This document shows, piece by piece, positions 14,224 to 14,391 of a stretch of DNA of 14,391 nucleotides. The stretch spans positions 1-14,391 of the forward strand of contig JANLPG010000033.1 in the NCBI GenBank assembly GCA_031367105.1, read 5' to 3'. The stretch's first letter is position 1, and each line of letters begins with the position of its first letter. Source of the stretch: Palsa-1233 sp031367105. GTDB lineage: Bacteria > Gemmatimonadota > Gemmatimonadetes > Gemmatimonadales > GWC2-71-9. The notes below the pieces were generated by a model. It saw nothing but the letters and a program-made list of their open reading frames with translations, made no database searches and had not been told where the DNA came from. Position numbers and translations under genes: made by a program.

Positions 14224-14255
14224 CCCCGCAACGAGCTCACTCGGTGCGGGGTTTT
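14224..14255 (+). terminator. Strong rho-independent terminator
   Basis: A 12-bp stem with one mismatch, CCCCGCAACGAG (14224-14235) / CTCGGTGCGGGG (14240-14251), has a CTCA tetraloop and a TTTT tail (14252-14255). GAAAAT just upstream would allow it to work on the minus strand as well. It ends the Ig-like/HExxH gene. Confidence 0.85.
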
Positions 14256-14268
14256 CATGTTTTCTGTA

Positions 14269-14310
14269 TGGGCCCGGGCAGATTCGAACTGCCGACCTCT
14301 TGCTCCGGAG
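14269..14310 (-). pseudogene. 3' half of tRNA-Arg(CCG), truncated at the anticodon loop
   Basis: Read on the minus strand, this gives a full 7-nt anticodon loop CTCCGGA with U33 and anticodon CCG, and the 3' anticodon strand GCAAG. A 5-nt variable region, a perfect T-arm (GGCAG, loop TTCGAAT, CTGCC), the 3' acceptor strand CGGGCCC and discriminator A follow. The expected 5' anticodon strand (CTTGC), D-arm and 5' acceptor are missing: the next bases on the minus-strand 5' side are TAATG, which do not pair. A whole tRNA cannot be folded. Breaks at the anticodon loop with retention of the 3' half are typical of integrase attachment sites. Confidence 0.7.
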
Positions 14311-14329
14311 CATTACTAACGAGCGCCCA
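14269..14329. repeat. Intergenic repeat element, copy 3 (best preserved)
   Basis: It comprises the tRNA-Arg 3' half plus 19 bases of flank (14311-14329). The part from 14294 to 14329 matches 10076-10111 at 28 of 36 positions. It lies about 14 bp after a terminator hairpin, as do copies 1 and 2. Confidence 0.6.
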
Positions 14330-14391
14330 CCAGCGCCAGTAAGCGCGTTGCAGGTGGTTTGCCGCTTGTGGGCACTGGCACGCGCTCGTGG

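Noticed and set aside
14311..14391. Integron attC site
   Set aside because: An imperfect inverted repeat is present, but the bases around AAC (TACTAAC) do not fit RYYYAAC and no GTTRRRY partner is visible before the edge.
1..14391. CRISPR array or insertion sequence
   Set aside because: No regularly spaced identical repeats and no transposase-like protein on either strand.

Overview
The window is GC-rich bacterial DNA. Lipoproteins with an LLAACGG lipobox, bacterial Ig-like (BIG2/BIG1) domains and a C-terminal zincin motif would suit a Gemmatimonadota genome. That assignment is inference from gene style; no rRNA or complete marker gene is present.

Layout. (1) Positions 1-434: the 3' end of an Ig-like-domain protein that enters from the left edge. 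(2) 435-967: an intergenic region with a terminator hairpin, a repeated intergenic element, a tandem CTTGAC motif and a good promoter overlapped by a palindrome. (3) 968-9882: nine tightly packed plus-strand genes, nearly all overlapping by 4-23 bp, clearly one operon. (4) 9883-10253: the operon terminator, a second copy of the intergenic element and a second tandem CTTGAC motif. (5) 10254-14214: three exported or lipid-anchored proteins, namely a beta-propeller lipoprotein, a glycine-zipper protein and a large Ig-like/HExxH lipoprotein. (6) 14215-14391: a strong terminator followed by the 3' half of a tRNA-Arg(CCG) on the minus strand, joined to unrelated DNA.

The central discovery is in the operon. 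Genes three and four resemble the cyanobacterial alkane-biosynthesis pair: a ferritin-like aldehyde-deformylating oxygenase (ADO) with all six di-iron ligands at almost the same spacing, and a long-chain acyl-ACP reductase (AAR) with its NADPH motif and catalytic cysteine. They overlap by 4 bp. They are embedded with a FtsX/MacB-type ABC exporter, a two-domain GNAT-like acyltransferase, a BtaA-like (DUF3419) SAM 3-amino-3-carboxypropyl transferase, a MmgE/PrpD-family protein, a single-domain AfsA-like hotdog protein (the butyrolactone-signal family) and an atypical SDR lacking the YxxxK pair. I know of no described pathway with this combination.

Working model (inference): acyl-ACP is reduced to a fatty aldehyde by AAR. 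The aldehyde is processed by the ADO-like enzyme, or joined to a head group by the GNAT, BtaA-like, AfsA-like, PrpD-like and SDR proteins. The resulting lipid or signal is exported by the ABC transporter.

Three degenerate copies of one intergenic architecture (terminator hairpin, then 12-15 bp later a GGGCCCGG tRNA-acceptor-like sequence) bracket the operon and the lipoprotein block. This suggests the segments were brought in or shuffled by events at a tRNA-Arg gene.
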